41,641 bases of DNA from Rostrohypoxylon terebratum. Its lineage: Eukaryota; Ascomycota; Sordariomycetes; Xylariales; Hypoxylaceae. The stretch is taken from contig MU386019.1 of the NCBI GenBank assembly GCA_022497145.1, positions 1 through 41,641 of the forward strand. The letters are read 5' to 3'. The notes beneath the pieces are model-generated. The model was not told where the DNA came from. It made no database searches and was given only the letters and a program-made list of their open reading frames with translations. The position numbers and the translations under genes are program-made. Each line of letters starts with the position of its first letter. Within the stretch, counting starts at the first letter, position 1. Shown piece by piece: positions 10,087 to 20,470 of this stretch.

Positions 10087-13000
10087 ATGGAATTGCAGGA
10101 TGGACATATACGTGTATGACACTATTCCCACCGAAGCATATAACTCTGCTCTTCAACTAACCACTTTGTTATAAGGACGAGGCTGTGTCTACAGCCGCCA
10201 CTCTTAGTTGGAACACATTCTTGTCGAGAACCTCGATATCAAGCCTTGGAGTCGCCGCATTTTCAGATTCAGATCTTTCTCGCCAGGTCCATGGCCTCGA
10301 CGATGTCCTCAATACTGTCAAGGCGCTTTCTCTACCTCACTTTCGATATGATGAGATTGAACGCCAGGCCGTGGTTGGTGAGGGGGTGACGTTTATCGTT
10401 GAGCGCTGCGTCGTACGAGGCCAGGTAGTCGCGGTAAAGCACCTCAAAAATGAAGTCTCCCAGGACGACAACACATTTCGACGCCGTCTACAATCTGTCA
10501 TTCTTGAGCTTCGTATTATGCGACATGCGCCTCTTCGGAGCCACCCTAATATTGTCCCGGTGTTCGGCTACGGTTGGAATATGAGAGCAACTCAGATTGT
10601 GCCATACCTTTTAGTCCAATACGCCCCTTATGGCACACTTCGCCAATACTTGCAACATTCTAAATCCGCGATATCAATAACACATAAAGAGATATTGTTG
10701 GGTGATGTGGCTGCAGCGATAAGTGCTCTTCATCTGTGCGGCATCATCCATGGAGATGTTAAACTCGACAACGTGCTTGTGTTTCATTCTTGGGACCGTC
10801 CAGCTAAGTCTATCGCTAAGATTGCCGACTTTGGTCATTCCCTGGTCATCTCCGGGAAAGAAAATTCTGAGCAGCCTCCTATGAGATACCGAGGAACTTT
10901 CATGTTAGTACACCCTGACCACCTCCTTGACTCTCCTATCTCACCGGAATTCTTTAGATATAATGCCCCTGAAGTTCATGATCAAAAGGATTGTCCAATT
11001 GACCGAAGCGCACTCCATAAATGTGATGTTTGGGCCTTTGGTATCCTAATATGGGAGACTTTTCTCGATGGCGACGAATACGTCAAGCATATCCCTGATC
11101 TCGAGTTATCTGGCACCGAGGATGGAAAGGAGCCAATTCTGGCGATACCGGATAAATTCTTAGATTTGGCAAAAACCTCACCCCCTTCACATAAATCCGA
11201 CCTGCGTGTTGCTCTCATTCGCGCGGTCTTTGTCATGACAATCCAAGTTGATCCGACAAAACGTGTTCTAATCTCGCGAAACTCCCATTCATGTCAAAAT
11301 GGCAGTAAGTAGCCCTCAATAATTTCCTCTAAGCGTATCTGACAAGTGATTAGTTCTGCCGGGGTTCAAGGCTTAAAGGCCGAGTTGGCGCTTCATTTCG
11401 GTAACTCAGAATGGTCCTATGAGGTATTGTGACAATTTTATTGGCTAAAACGAATCATCGTATGTTAACGTCCTAGTAGATGTTCCGGCCTGAAAATGGC
11501 AGAGAAATACCGTGGGAACACGAAGTACAAATTTTTGAGGGCCTACGACGGACGTATAGCGATTCTCATAATCGTAACGGCGATGCCGCATGGCAACTAG
11601 CTCTATGTCACCATATTGGTTTCGGGAATTCTCCCAATGCAGCCACTGCCTATCAGCTAGCATTGACTGCTGAAAGGCTTAACCACCCAGTCGCGAGAAT
11701 ATTCGCCCCCCTTTTAGCACTTAATGGGTCTTCCGAGTCTTATTCCACTGCCAAATCATATGCTGGAAAAGTAGTGGAGTTGATTCAGCAAAATCCAACC
11801 ATAGCCGGAGAGTTGCATTTCATGGGTGCATGCTGCGAGGGAGAAAGCCACCTTATTTTCTCCGGATTGAAGGAAGGGGAGTTCTTTGATGTTAACACTG
11901 AAGATGGATGCAGCATTTTGCATCTCTTGTTTATGCTCGAAGACCACCCTCAGCGAGCGGACGTTTTGGACTATCTACGCTCACGTAAGGAACTTCTATC
12001 ATTGAATCAGCCGACCAAGGTCATGCGTGTGGCACATGTCCAATGGCCGTTACAACTCATTGGAAGTCCTCTCACATTCGCAATATCCGTTGGTAGTGCG
12101 AAAACAGTGCATGACTTGATATCATTGGGTGCAAACCCATGCTTGAAAGCGTTTGCCCCGGGTCAATTTCCCGAGTCCGATCATCGTTCTAAATGGACGC
12201 CGATACATGTAGCGGTCCAATTTCACTGCCACGAAATACTGCCAGACCTCCTCAAAATTGCCTCAGACGTTGGGTTTGGAAGTGAAGTGCCGTATGCTTG
12301 CGCACTCAGCTTTTCCTCATCTCTAGAGCGTATTGCGATGCATGGCAATAATCGCCATGACGCACTAGAAAAGACGATCTCAATTTTAAAGGGAATACAA
12401 GATCTTTCGGCCTCAGCACCGAACGGGATGACAGCTTTAATGCAAGCAATTGACTTTCAAGATACCGAAGTTGTCTCTGCCCTCATTGCCGTCGAGCACG
12501 AAGTAGCTAGACGTCCCTTTTTTAACCCCTCAAATCGAAAGGTTTTCAATCTGCCGATTCACTTCGCGAGCCAGCTTGGAGCCCGACGAGATGTCCCAAA
12601 GGGAATAGAGATCATGGAGACTATTGATCAGTACAGTAAGGATATGATTTCGGCAATCACCCTTGACAGCGCCGGCCGAACCACTCTTCATTTTGCGGTC
12701 ACCGGACCTTCTAAACGAGCAGCCACTTCGATCCTTGAAAAGAAACCCGATATGCTAAACATTGAGGATCAGTATGGTCGAACTGCTCTCCATTACTGCT
12801 ACTCAGCCACTAATGTCGATCTACTCCTTTCTTATAATATAAACATCAACCACACTGACGTGTATGGGTTAACAACATTACACCTGGCTTGTTTCCATGG
12901 TAAGCTTGATATTGTTCGATGTTTACTAGAAAAGAAGCCGCTGTTAAATCTCAAGAATAATCCTTATGGCACACCTTTACACTGCTCTATAATCCAAGGT

Positions 13001-14038
13001 TCGTTGGAAATAACTGTCGCATTACTCGAAGCCGGAGCCCTTGTCAATGAAAGTGATGGAATGGGCAATGCCCCACTACATGTAGCGGCGTCATTCTCCC
13101 GCCATAGCATCATTCGACTGCTCGTACAGCACGAAGCAGATATTCGCCAACAGGATGCAAATGGCCGCACAGCAGCCATGGTGGCAAAGAGTCTAGGAAC
13201 GTTACTGGGCACTACTACGCTTGAAATACTGGAAGGTCGAGTTTCACTACAAGAGCACGAGTCTACCGAAGCTCACTATACACCATATATTGTGAACGGT
13301 TCCGATGACGAGGCAATCCCGGTACGCGACAAGGAAACAGCATCTATGTATTCTGATGCTACGTCTCGCAGGTCGAATGTGGCGATCGGTTCGGTAGAGC
13401 TGATTGATTTTGTGGGGGCAAACGCCGAGAAGGATGACTTCAATACGCAAGCAGAAAATGAGTCCGGTTCTCAAGTACCAAACAGAAAGGTCGCGGAGTT
13501 CATTTATTCTCTAACTGCACAATATAACATATCCCACCACGAGGCACGATTCATCGTAAGAAATTTCGTGTATATCCTCGAAGAGCTGAAGAAAAAGAAC
13601 CTTGACAATTCTGAGCTAGCCACAGACGAGGACTTTGAGAACATATTATTCGAAGAGTACAGTGTCCTAGTATTGACGGCTAGCCTTCTAAGAATATGTA
13701 TATGCGTCGAATCAAATATAGACGAGGACAAGGTGGCAAATATCCGTGATGTTGCCGATAAAAAACACGGGTTGATTACGGAGGTTAAATGGTATAGCGT
13801 AGGCAATAGCATAGCAATCGCCTTGGAACTTGGAAGACCTATGTGGGACACTTTTGAGTTGGACGACAAGAAGGCGAGTCAGCTGGTAGGCATAGGCAAG
13901 AGGGTCGATCAAATCAGAACCACCTCGCTAGATGTCGAGGGACTGTTCGGGTTCCCCTTGGCTGAGAATGAGAAGAACAGTATTTCCGTCAAACCCACGC
14001 TCCGCGGCCTATGGAGGTATTTCCCGACGAAAGATTAG
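10087..14038 (+). CDS. protein kinase fused to ankyrin repeats
   Basis: Probable cytoplasmic signalling protein of about 1263 aa. Proposed exons: 10087-10113, 10176-11304, 11347-11423 and 11480-14038. The tiny first exon is tentative; it is supported by a CTAAC branch point (about 10156) and TAAG acceptor. The kinase domain (about residues 70-385) looks active: glycine loop VVGEGVTF, VAVK lysine (Lys97), catalytic loop HGDVKLDN (Asp203; HGD instead of HRD), DFG (Asp227) and APE. Residues about 440-490 resemble Sel1-like helices. Ankyrin repeats run about 549-990; the clearest have GRTALHYC, YGLTTLHLACFHGKLDIVRCLLE, GTPLHCSIIQGSLEITVALLEAGA and NAPLHVAASFSRHSIIRLLV. A charged helical tail follows (to 1263). 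The junction between exons 2 and 3 is uncertain (see finding); a split into two genes cannot be excluded. It diverges from the HeLo-pseudokinase gene. Confidence 0.8.
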
Positions 14039-14685
14039 CACGAGCTGATATTATCAACTACGGCCGGGGGAAAATGGATGTTGTTTCACGAGAAATAAGA
14101 TACGTCTAAGGAGCCAGCACAACATGATCGGGTTCTATGATACAAGGGACATCGAGATACTTGAATGTGAGCACACATAATCCCTTATGAAATCGAGAGA
14201 CTAGTTAGTTCTGACTCGTTGATAGCATATTTATTGAAATACCTAGAATCTAGATATGACGGAATTTCCCTAGCCAGATTCCAAACGCGTCAATATAACA
14301 CAGCAGACCAATCAGACACATCATACGAGATTACATAAACATGATAGATGTGTGCTGACAGAAGTACCCATGTTCGAAACATCTGGGTATCAAGAGATGA
14401 AGGCGTTGCAAAACCACTTCATACAATATTCAATTTATCGCAGATGCTCTCGATTGCTCTCTATATGATATGTTTACCAGGCAAATATATTCATCATGTC
14501 TTTAGATCTAGCTGTCGTCGAACATCTTACCCACCAGTTGCAGGTGACATGACATGGCGTATACTCGTGAGGGGATAATATCATTGGTTAGTAGTAATCA
14601 AAGTCTATCCTTCAACTCATGGCTCGTTATGCTATAATGTACTATTGTCGCGTTCTTACAAACACCTCTATCTTGTCTTCGCCGT
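14039..14685. other. convergent intergenic spacer, no gene seen
   Basis: This 3' to 3' spacer lies between the kinase-ankyrin gene (+) and the FIT2-like gene (-). It is AT-rich, with no coding signal and no repeat I can recognise. It should hold both terminators. Confidence 0.5.
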
Positions 14686-15860
14686 TCATATCCCGGGCAA
14701 TCCGACGATCGATCTCAAAGCCGGTACCCATCGTGGGAGGATGTAGATGGGGTAGATGCCCAAGGCGGCTACTAACAGGCCGGTGAACTGTTGATAGAGT
14801 TAGCAAATGAAATCGAGATAAGAGGAAAGAAAGGGAGTGAGGCGTTACCAACCTTCTCGAACCACGTGTGGAAGTAGATCGCAGTCATGAGCAGCATCCA
14901 AAGACACAGACCGACAACACCGACCGCGAACTTCCCGCCAAACCCTAACGTTCTCTCCTCGACAGCGCCGCCCTTCTCTGCCTCGACACCCGCGCCCTTA
15001 ACCGCGCCATCAGGCATAACAACAGCCCTCTCATCCCTCCAACTAGCCCCGAACCTGCCAGCGCGCAGAACCACCCATCCGACCTCCTGCACAAGAAAGC
15101 AGCTCCCAAGTACGAGCAGGAAAACATGCCCACTGATATCGTGTCCGCCGCTCCACCTGCCCCCGGCCGCCTTACACGCAACCGCCGTGAACAACTCCGC
15201 CGTATCCGCGACGCCCTCGCTGATCGCCTCGGCCGCGACATCGCACTTGCCGCCGGTAAACCTAAACCCGCGATCGATGATCGGCGGGCCGAAGCACCAC
15301 TGCGTAACGAGCACCCACCACCCCGTAACCAACGCCCACCTCACCACCGCCCTCGCCCTCCTCATCCATCCAGCCTCCCCCCCATCCCCTCCCGCGCCGC
15401 CGAAACTAGCATGACTCCCGACCCAAAAGGCGAAAGCGACCGTGATCCACGCCCACCCCCTCTTCACGAACACCACGTTGAGCACGTTATCCTTGCGCGC
15501 GAAGTAGCTCGGCGCCTCCGCCGCGCTGTGCGATTGCCGTATAGGATCGTACGCCGCGTTCCGCGTCTCGGGGCTGAGCACCGAGAACAGCGCCCCGAAG
15601 GCCAGGATCGTCGGGTACGCGAGGAGCACCGCGGATTCGAGGGGCGTGGGCAGGTACGGGGACGAGCGTTTCGATTTCGCGTCCGTCGTGGGATTCGGAT
15701 ATGCGGAAGATGAGGATGAGGATGTGGCGGTAGTAGGGAAAGACGGCTTGCCGTTCGTAGCGCCCATTCTGGTTTGTTGTTGCTGCTGGTACTGTTGATG
15801 GTACTGTTGCTGTTGTCGTGATCTGAGAGAGGCGTTGGTGGCGCTGTTATCGTCGTTCAT
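14686..15860 (-). CDS. FIT2/SCS3-family fat-storage-inducing transmembrane protein
   Basis: An ER membrane protein of the FIT family (yeast Scs3/Yft2, animal FITM2), known as an acyl-CoA diphosphatase needed for lipid-droplet budding and ER lipid balance. Exons: 15860-14853 and 14787-14686; 369 aa. The two conserved catalytic histidines are visible: His240 in GGHDISGHVFLL and His331 in YFHTWFEK. The intron falls right after WFEK and the second exon supplies the final helix and tail (FTGLLVAALGIYPIYILPRW). The donor is an atypical GTTGGT, but it gives an uninterrupted family match. The N-terminus has a poly-Gln/Ser-rich disordered tail (about residues 14-60) not expected of the core family. 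The gene body is very GC-rich, producing long but spurious antisense frames. Confidence 0.9.
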
Positions 15861-16707
15861 GATAAACGTAGAGGTGGCATGAATAAGAGCTTTGTATGCT
15901 GTAGACTCCGTACACGCTGGCTTTTCCTAAAAACGGAATCCGCGGAAAAATGTAGGCCGTAATTTCAAGGCTTTGAAAATCATGCACGAAGAGATGCACG
16001 AGTTAGCTGCGCAACTTGATATTTTTACTAGCTCGTTATCATTGCAACAAATTGATGATTCGAAAGGATTCTTGGTTTCTTGAGAATCAGAACAGAAGCT
16101 AGCTGTCGATGACGTTTGTCCTACGCATGTGCATATATCTGAAACGGTACTAGCGCCAGAAATTCTCCACATTAGCATGTGGCTGGGCAACTGCTACAAC
16201 TGCTACTCAATACTTGCTAGGCATAAGCGACATAATCACTCAAGGAGCATTCACATGATCAACATATTATCAAATATTGAAATCAATGTATTTTTCTTTA
16301 CCGATGCAGGATATAGGTCCGAAATCAAGGAATTGTTTTAAGTCTTGTCGACCACCGCCTTCCCTTCCCAAGATCCGGATGACCCCTCCCCCATCGAACT
16401 GGTATCTCAAATCCTGTCATGTTACCTGAACTCCAAACAATCCCCTATTTTCCGATAGACTGAATTCGCCGTCATGCCTCCTTGGAAGATGGCAGAAATG
16501 CCTCTAGGGCCGGAAAAAGAAGAGAAGAAATGAAAAATAAAGTTGGCAAGTGTGATGAATATGATGCATTTCCTCTTCTGCGATGCTTCAAGGATTCTTC
16601 ACATATGGCGTTTCGGACCCGCAGCTGCCTGGTGCAATTGTCGTTGTTTCCGTAGCAGTGCTTGTTGAGTGAGTAAAGGTCCAGGAACTATTCCCAGTAG
16701 CCACACC
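15861..16707. other. intergenic, no gene seen
   Basis: Promoter side of the FIT2-like gene and 3' side of the GH55 gene, both on the minus strand. No convincing coding frame is visible. The stretch is AT-rich in the middle (16000-16340). Confidence 0.5.
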
Positions 16708-19521
16708 TCATGGACTTTGGGAACAAATTCCCGCCGCCGTGACGGTCTTGGTGACTGTGACAGTAACATCGCCAGAATCACCTGCAGCACCGCTAGAGCC
16801 TGAGCCGCCTGAACCACCGTTGGAGGTTTCTGAGGGGATGGGGATGGTCGTCACGGTTGCTGTCATAGATCCTGCCGCAGAACCAGTCGCCGATGTACCG
16901 GCAGTCGACTCCCCACCAGGTGAAACATAGCTACCTGCCGGGGTGGAAGCCGGAGTAGCCGTGGCCTGAGTGTCAGTTACAATGCTCGGGACACCGCCGG
17001 TTGACGAGCCGGAGCCCGAACCTGAGCCAACGTTAGAACCAGAGGGAATGGGTGTCGCGACAGTTCCTGAGGGGGTCGTCTTTGAGACAGAAGCCGACGC
17101 GGAAACAGTGGCCGAAATAATAGACGAAGCCGTTCCAGTGCTGCTTGAAGCCGGCGATTTGGAGCTGACGTCTATCTCGAACTTAGCGATAGCGGCGCAG
17201 AAGTTGTTTCTGTTGTCTTTGTCGAGAACCGCAGATTGACCATCGACACTAATCATATTAACGGAGGCCTTGGTGCTGACTCCATAGAGGTGTACTCCAG
17301 TAGATCCCTCAATGGAGATCATGTTATCTTGGCAGTTGTTCTCCGACACACATTTCTGGCCATAGTTGTTAAAGAAGCTGTACAGACCAGTGCCGTAGAC
17401 ATATACCGAAGATGAGTTCGTGACGCGAAGACCCCAGGTGCGAGCGCAGGTGTCAGACGAACCATCGCAAGTCTTGTCAAAGTCAGGGTCGAAGAATCCT
17501 TCGAGAACAGTGGCGCCTTGGGGAGCCGGAGGGTTGCCCTGGAAGTAGGCAGTCTCAGATTGGGCGATGCCGAGGAATACATTCTGGGCGTTTGAGATCT
17601 GGTAGTTGTACAGGATGCTGTGCTCCGAAGCAGTACCCCACAACCAAACAGGCTTCTGGGACTCAATAAGGACACCGCGGCCGTTGAAGATGTTGATCTG
17701 ATTGTGGTCCGTAATGTCAAGCTCGTGATCGGCAACCCAGAACCAACAGTTTTCAATGTATGCCGAGGCTGTCTGTGTGATGTGCAGCATCATGAAGGCG
17801 CCCATGCATTCGGGGGTGGCGGTAGTAGTAACATTCTCGTTCTTGGAACACTTGTCGGACTGTAGCTCAGTTCCAGCCGTCCCGCCAATACGGAAATGCA
17901 CATCCCACATACCAGCAGCGCCATTCGCGGAGCCTGCAAGATTCCATTGCATCAAAATAGCGCCAGGAAGAGGACCTTGGGTCTCGATGATCAAATCCGA
18001 CATCTCAACATCACCGACGTCACCGGCCTCACCGACCTGGAAGACAGGAACAGGCTTGGTCTGGTCGGAGAACTTCTTGCCTGTGGCCATGAGAAGAGGC
18101 CACATCTCACCGGTGATCTTGATGTTCTTGGGAATCTTGACCGTGTCGGAAATGAGGTACGCGCCGTGGTCGAAGTAGATGATATCACCCTCCTTAGCAT
18201 TGTCGAAGATCTTTTGAATCGCGGCAGTGTCGTCAGTCTTGCCGTCACCTTTGGCGCCAGCCGTTTTTACGCTGACAAAGCTGCTAGACTGGACAGATTG
18301 GTACTGAGGCTTGTTGCGAGAGAAAACCTTGCCATCACTGCCCAGGAGTACATTGGGTTTGCGGACATTCTCCTTAGAGGTTTGGATCGCCTTGCCTACG
18401 CTACCATCATACTGCCGACCCTGAGTAAATCCGGTGACCTTCTGGTTTCCCTTAAGAATAGCGGTCTTGTCCTTCGCGTACTGGATAGCAGTAGGGACGC
18501 CTTCGGTCATATCCACATTGTCTACGATGAGGGTGTTGTTGGTGTCAGGGTTTTCAGGCTTGTACAGAGTGTTGATTCCGACCGGGACATTCGAGATCTT
18601 GCTGTCGAGAAGAAGCAACGAACCGACCTTGATATCATCCATCGAGTCACTTGCCATGTTAATGCCAATCTTTCCGCCGTTGATCGTAATGTCCTGCATC
18701 AACCAAAGCCAATTCCAGATCAAGTGGATGGCTGTGTTACAGTTGTTGAAGGTCATGTTACGAGACGTGTACTGTTGGCTGCCGATGTAAGCACCCATGC
18801 CTCCACCGTTGAAGGTGAGATCGGACATGAAACCACCAGATCCGTTTTCGATGTACAGGCCTTTCTGGGCATTGTCGTCGCTGGTGTCTGGGTTCATCTC
18901 GAAGACGATGTTTTGCAGACTTGTGGCTTGAGCCACCTGCCAGTGGATACAGGCACCCTTGTTGATAGGCACGTCCTTGATGTCGATGACGAAGTTGCGA
19001 ACCTGACGGAAGAAGTTGTTCTGGTTGATGTACCAGTTCTGGGCAGGTTGCTTCTGGTAGTCGTAAGGGTTGGCGTCAATAACAGCCATACCATCGAAAT
19101 TGGGAAGTGCCTTGATAGTCGGGATATCGTTCGCATCACCGATGAATTGAGTGTAGTAAGTCTGGTTAATCGGACCGCTGACCATGTAGGTACCAGGAGG
19201 GAAGTACACAATTGCGGGAGTGGTAGTTCGAGAGTCGCAGTCTTTTATGCAGCGATTATCGCCATCTTGGACTGCTCGGTTGATCGCCTGGGTGTCGTCG
19301 GTGGTACCGTCTCCCTTGGCGCCGTAGTCCTTGACATTGCGGAAGACCTTATAGCCTTCTTGGGCGTAGACAGCGACACCCTGACGTTTGATATCGGCAA
19401 CCCAATAATCAGAGCCAGCACTCTGGCGCTGCTGAACAGCCGTTGACTGGCTAGCTTCCACTGAGCCAGAGAACAGGCGTAAAGCCAGCAGTGAGGCCGC
19501 GAGGACCTTGGACAGACCCAT
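16708..19521 (-). CDS. GH55 exo-beta-1,3-glucanase (glucan 1,3-beta-glucosidase)
   Basis: A secreted glycoside hydrolase family 55 enzyme that releases glucose from beta-1,3-glucan (laminarin, fungal or plant callose). It is a single uninterrupted exon of 937 aa. I chose ATG 19521 because it begins a signal peptide (MGLSKVLAASLLALRLFSGSVEA); the upstream in-frame extension starts at TTG. The tandem pectate-lyase-like beta-helix repeats of GH55 are both present, each opening with the same motif: FRNVKDYGAKGDGTTDDTQAI near residue 60 and FVSVKTAGAKGDGKTDDTAAI near 410. Other family blocks are VYFPPGTYMVSGPI and ENCWFWVADHELD. After about residue 800 the protein becomes a Ser/Thr/Gly-rich low-complexity tail ending in TVTVTKTVTAAGICSQSP, which may be an O-glycosylated stalk. 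No clear GPI signal is seen. An in-frame antisense reading of 516 codons is a shadow. Confidence 0.92.
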   Translation of the reverse strand: MGLSKVLAASLLALRLFSGSVEASQSTAVQQRQSAGSDYWVADIKRQGVAVYAQEGYKVFRNVKDYGAKGDGTTDDTQAINRAVQDGDNRCIKDCDSRTTTPAIVYFPPGTYMVSGPINQTYYTQFIGDANDIPTIKALPNFDGMAVIDANPYDYQKQPAQNWYINQNNFFRQVRNFVIDIKDVPINKGACIHWQVAQATSLQNIVFEMNPDTSDDNAQKGLYIENGSGGFMSDLTFNGGGMGAYIGSQQYTSRNMTFNNCNTAIHLIWNWLWLMQDITINGGKIGINMASDSMDDIKVGSLLLLDSKISNVPVGINTLYKPENPDTNNTLIVDNVDMTEGVPTAIQYAKDKTAILKGNQKVTGFTQGRQYDGSVGKAIQTSKENVRKPNVLLGSDGKVFSRNKPQYQSVQSSSFVSVKTAGAKGDGKTDDTAAIQKIFDNAKEGDIIYFDHGAYLISDTVKIPKNIKITGEMWPLLMATGKKFSDQTKPVPVFQVGEAGDVGDVEMSDLIIETQGPLPGAILMQWNLAGSANGAAGMWDVHFRIGGTAGTELQSDKCSKNENVTTTATPECMGAFMMLHITQTASAYIENCWFWVADHELDITDHNQINIFNGRGVLIESQKPVWLWGTASEHSILYNYQISNAQNVFLGIAQSETAYFQGNPPAPQGATVLEGFFDPDFDKTCDGSSDTCARTWGLRVTNSSSVYVYGTGLYSFFNNYGQKCVSENNCQDNMISIEGSTGVHLYGVSTKASVNMISVDGQSAVLDKDNRNNFCAAIAKFEIDVSSKSPASSSTGTASSIISATVSASASVSKTTPSGTVATPIPSGSNVGSGSGSGSSTGGVPSIVTDTQATATPASTPAGSYVSPGGESTAGTSATGSAAGSMTATVTTIPIPSETSNGGSGGSGSSGAAGDSGDVTVTVTKTVTAAGICSQSP

Positions 19522-20470
19522 CTTGAGTGTAGTACCTGCTATGTCGAGATGGTGTTGAAGTCTGCGTCCTGTTGGAGTAAAAGAGTGTTGATAGAACGAG
19601 TGTTCCGCTGCTCCTCCGAGGAAGTTAATATGGTGCAACGATAGGTTAAAAATGCAGCAATAGTATGTACAGTAAAATGTGCCAAAAGTGCTGCTAGTGA
19701 AAATTTACTTGGCAATGAAAGTATGGCGAAGATGAAAGAGATAGAAATAGAAAATATTGAGAAGTAGAGGAATTGAAAATGGGAGTGGAAGAAGAAGATT
19801 AAAAACAAAAGGGAACATATCGATATTAGGAATTTTGATATTCTTGTGAATATCGAAATGTCGCGAGTTCATGAACAATAGTGATTGTTCATGAACAGAA
19901 TAGAAGAGAACAAGGACACCAGCGTGATATCATGGATGGCCTTTGTGTGTAGTGACTCGAAGGAGAGTAGATTAGAGTTTCATTTAGGGACGAGGTTTTG
20001 TGTCTCAAACAAAAAGGGACAATAAGGATGACATGGAATCAAAGACTTACCTTACCAGTCACGACGAATCTTGGTGTTGTTTGTCGTGAGACCCTTGTAT
20101 CCAATCGACTGTGTCAATGGCCAGACCAAGTCAAGGGTTGGGTCAGCGGTGATCTCAAAATTGGTGGAGAAATGAATGAGTGACAGTAAACCGAGGTGTA
20201 AGTAGGACGAAGGAATGGACGGTCAAACTAGTGACCACGGATAGAAGAAAAGAATGTTTTGGAGTTGAGAGAATACAAGAGGTAAATAGGGAATGTGATG
20301 TTGAGGGGAATGTTTTGCTTTGACAGAGGAAATTCGACGGTGGTAGATGTAGGGAGGTAGTAGATGAAGGGTGGTGGGTGGTGAGATGGATAACCTAAAT
20401 CGGGAAATAAACGGCGGAACGGTTGCCCACAACGTGTGATATATATAACACCCCAGCAGCCTTGGCAGCC
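19522..20470 (-). promoter_or_regulatory. promoter/5' leader of the GH55 gene
   Basis: On the minus strand this region is pyrimidine-rich (about 19690-19800 and 20220-20400), as fungal promoters often are. It has a TATA-like TATATATA run at 20439-20447 and a consensus donor GTAAGT at 20049-20044, which could start a 5'-UTR intron ending near a CAG at about 19536. A near-perfect hairpin lies at 19867-19896. Transcript start and UTR intron are inferred, not shown. Confidence 0.4.
19867..19896. repeat. inverted repeat built from two GTTCATGAAC palindromes
   Basis: Two copies of the 10-bp palindrome GTTCATGAAC sit 20 bp apart start to start (19867-19876 and 19887-19896). The whole 30-bp unit is itself an inverted repeat: 13-base arms GTTCATGAACAAT with a 4-base spacer. 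It lies about 350 bp upstream of the GH55 ATG. Confidence 0.85.

Noticed and set aside
14887..15713. Two long plus-strand frames rich in Pro/Arg/Ala
   Set aside because: Both are antisense to the GC-rich FIT2-like gene; GC-rich coding DNA lacks stops in shadow frames.
17896..19446. 516-codon open frame on the plus strand
   Set aside because: It lies wholly antisense to the GH55 gene, whose family match is unambiguous; the frame is a codon-bias shadow with no recognisable domain.
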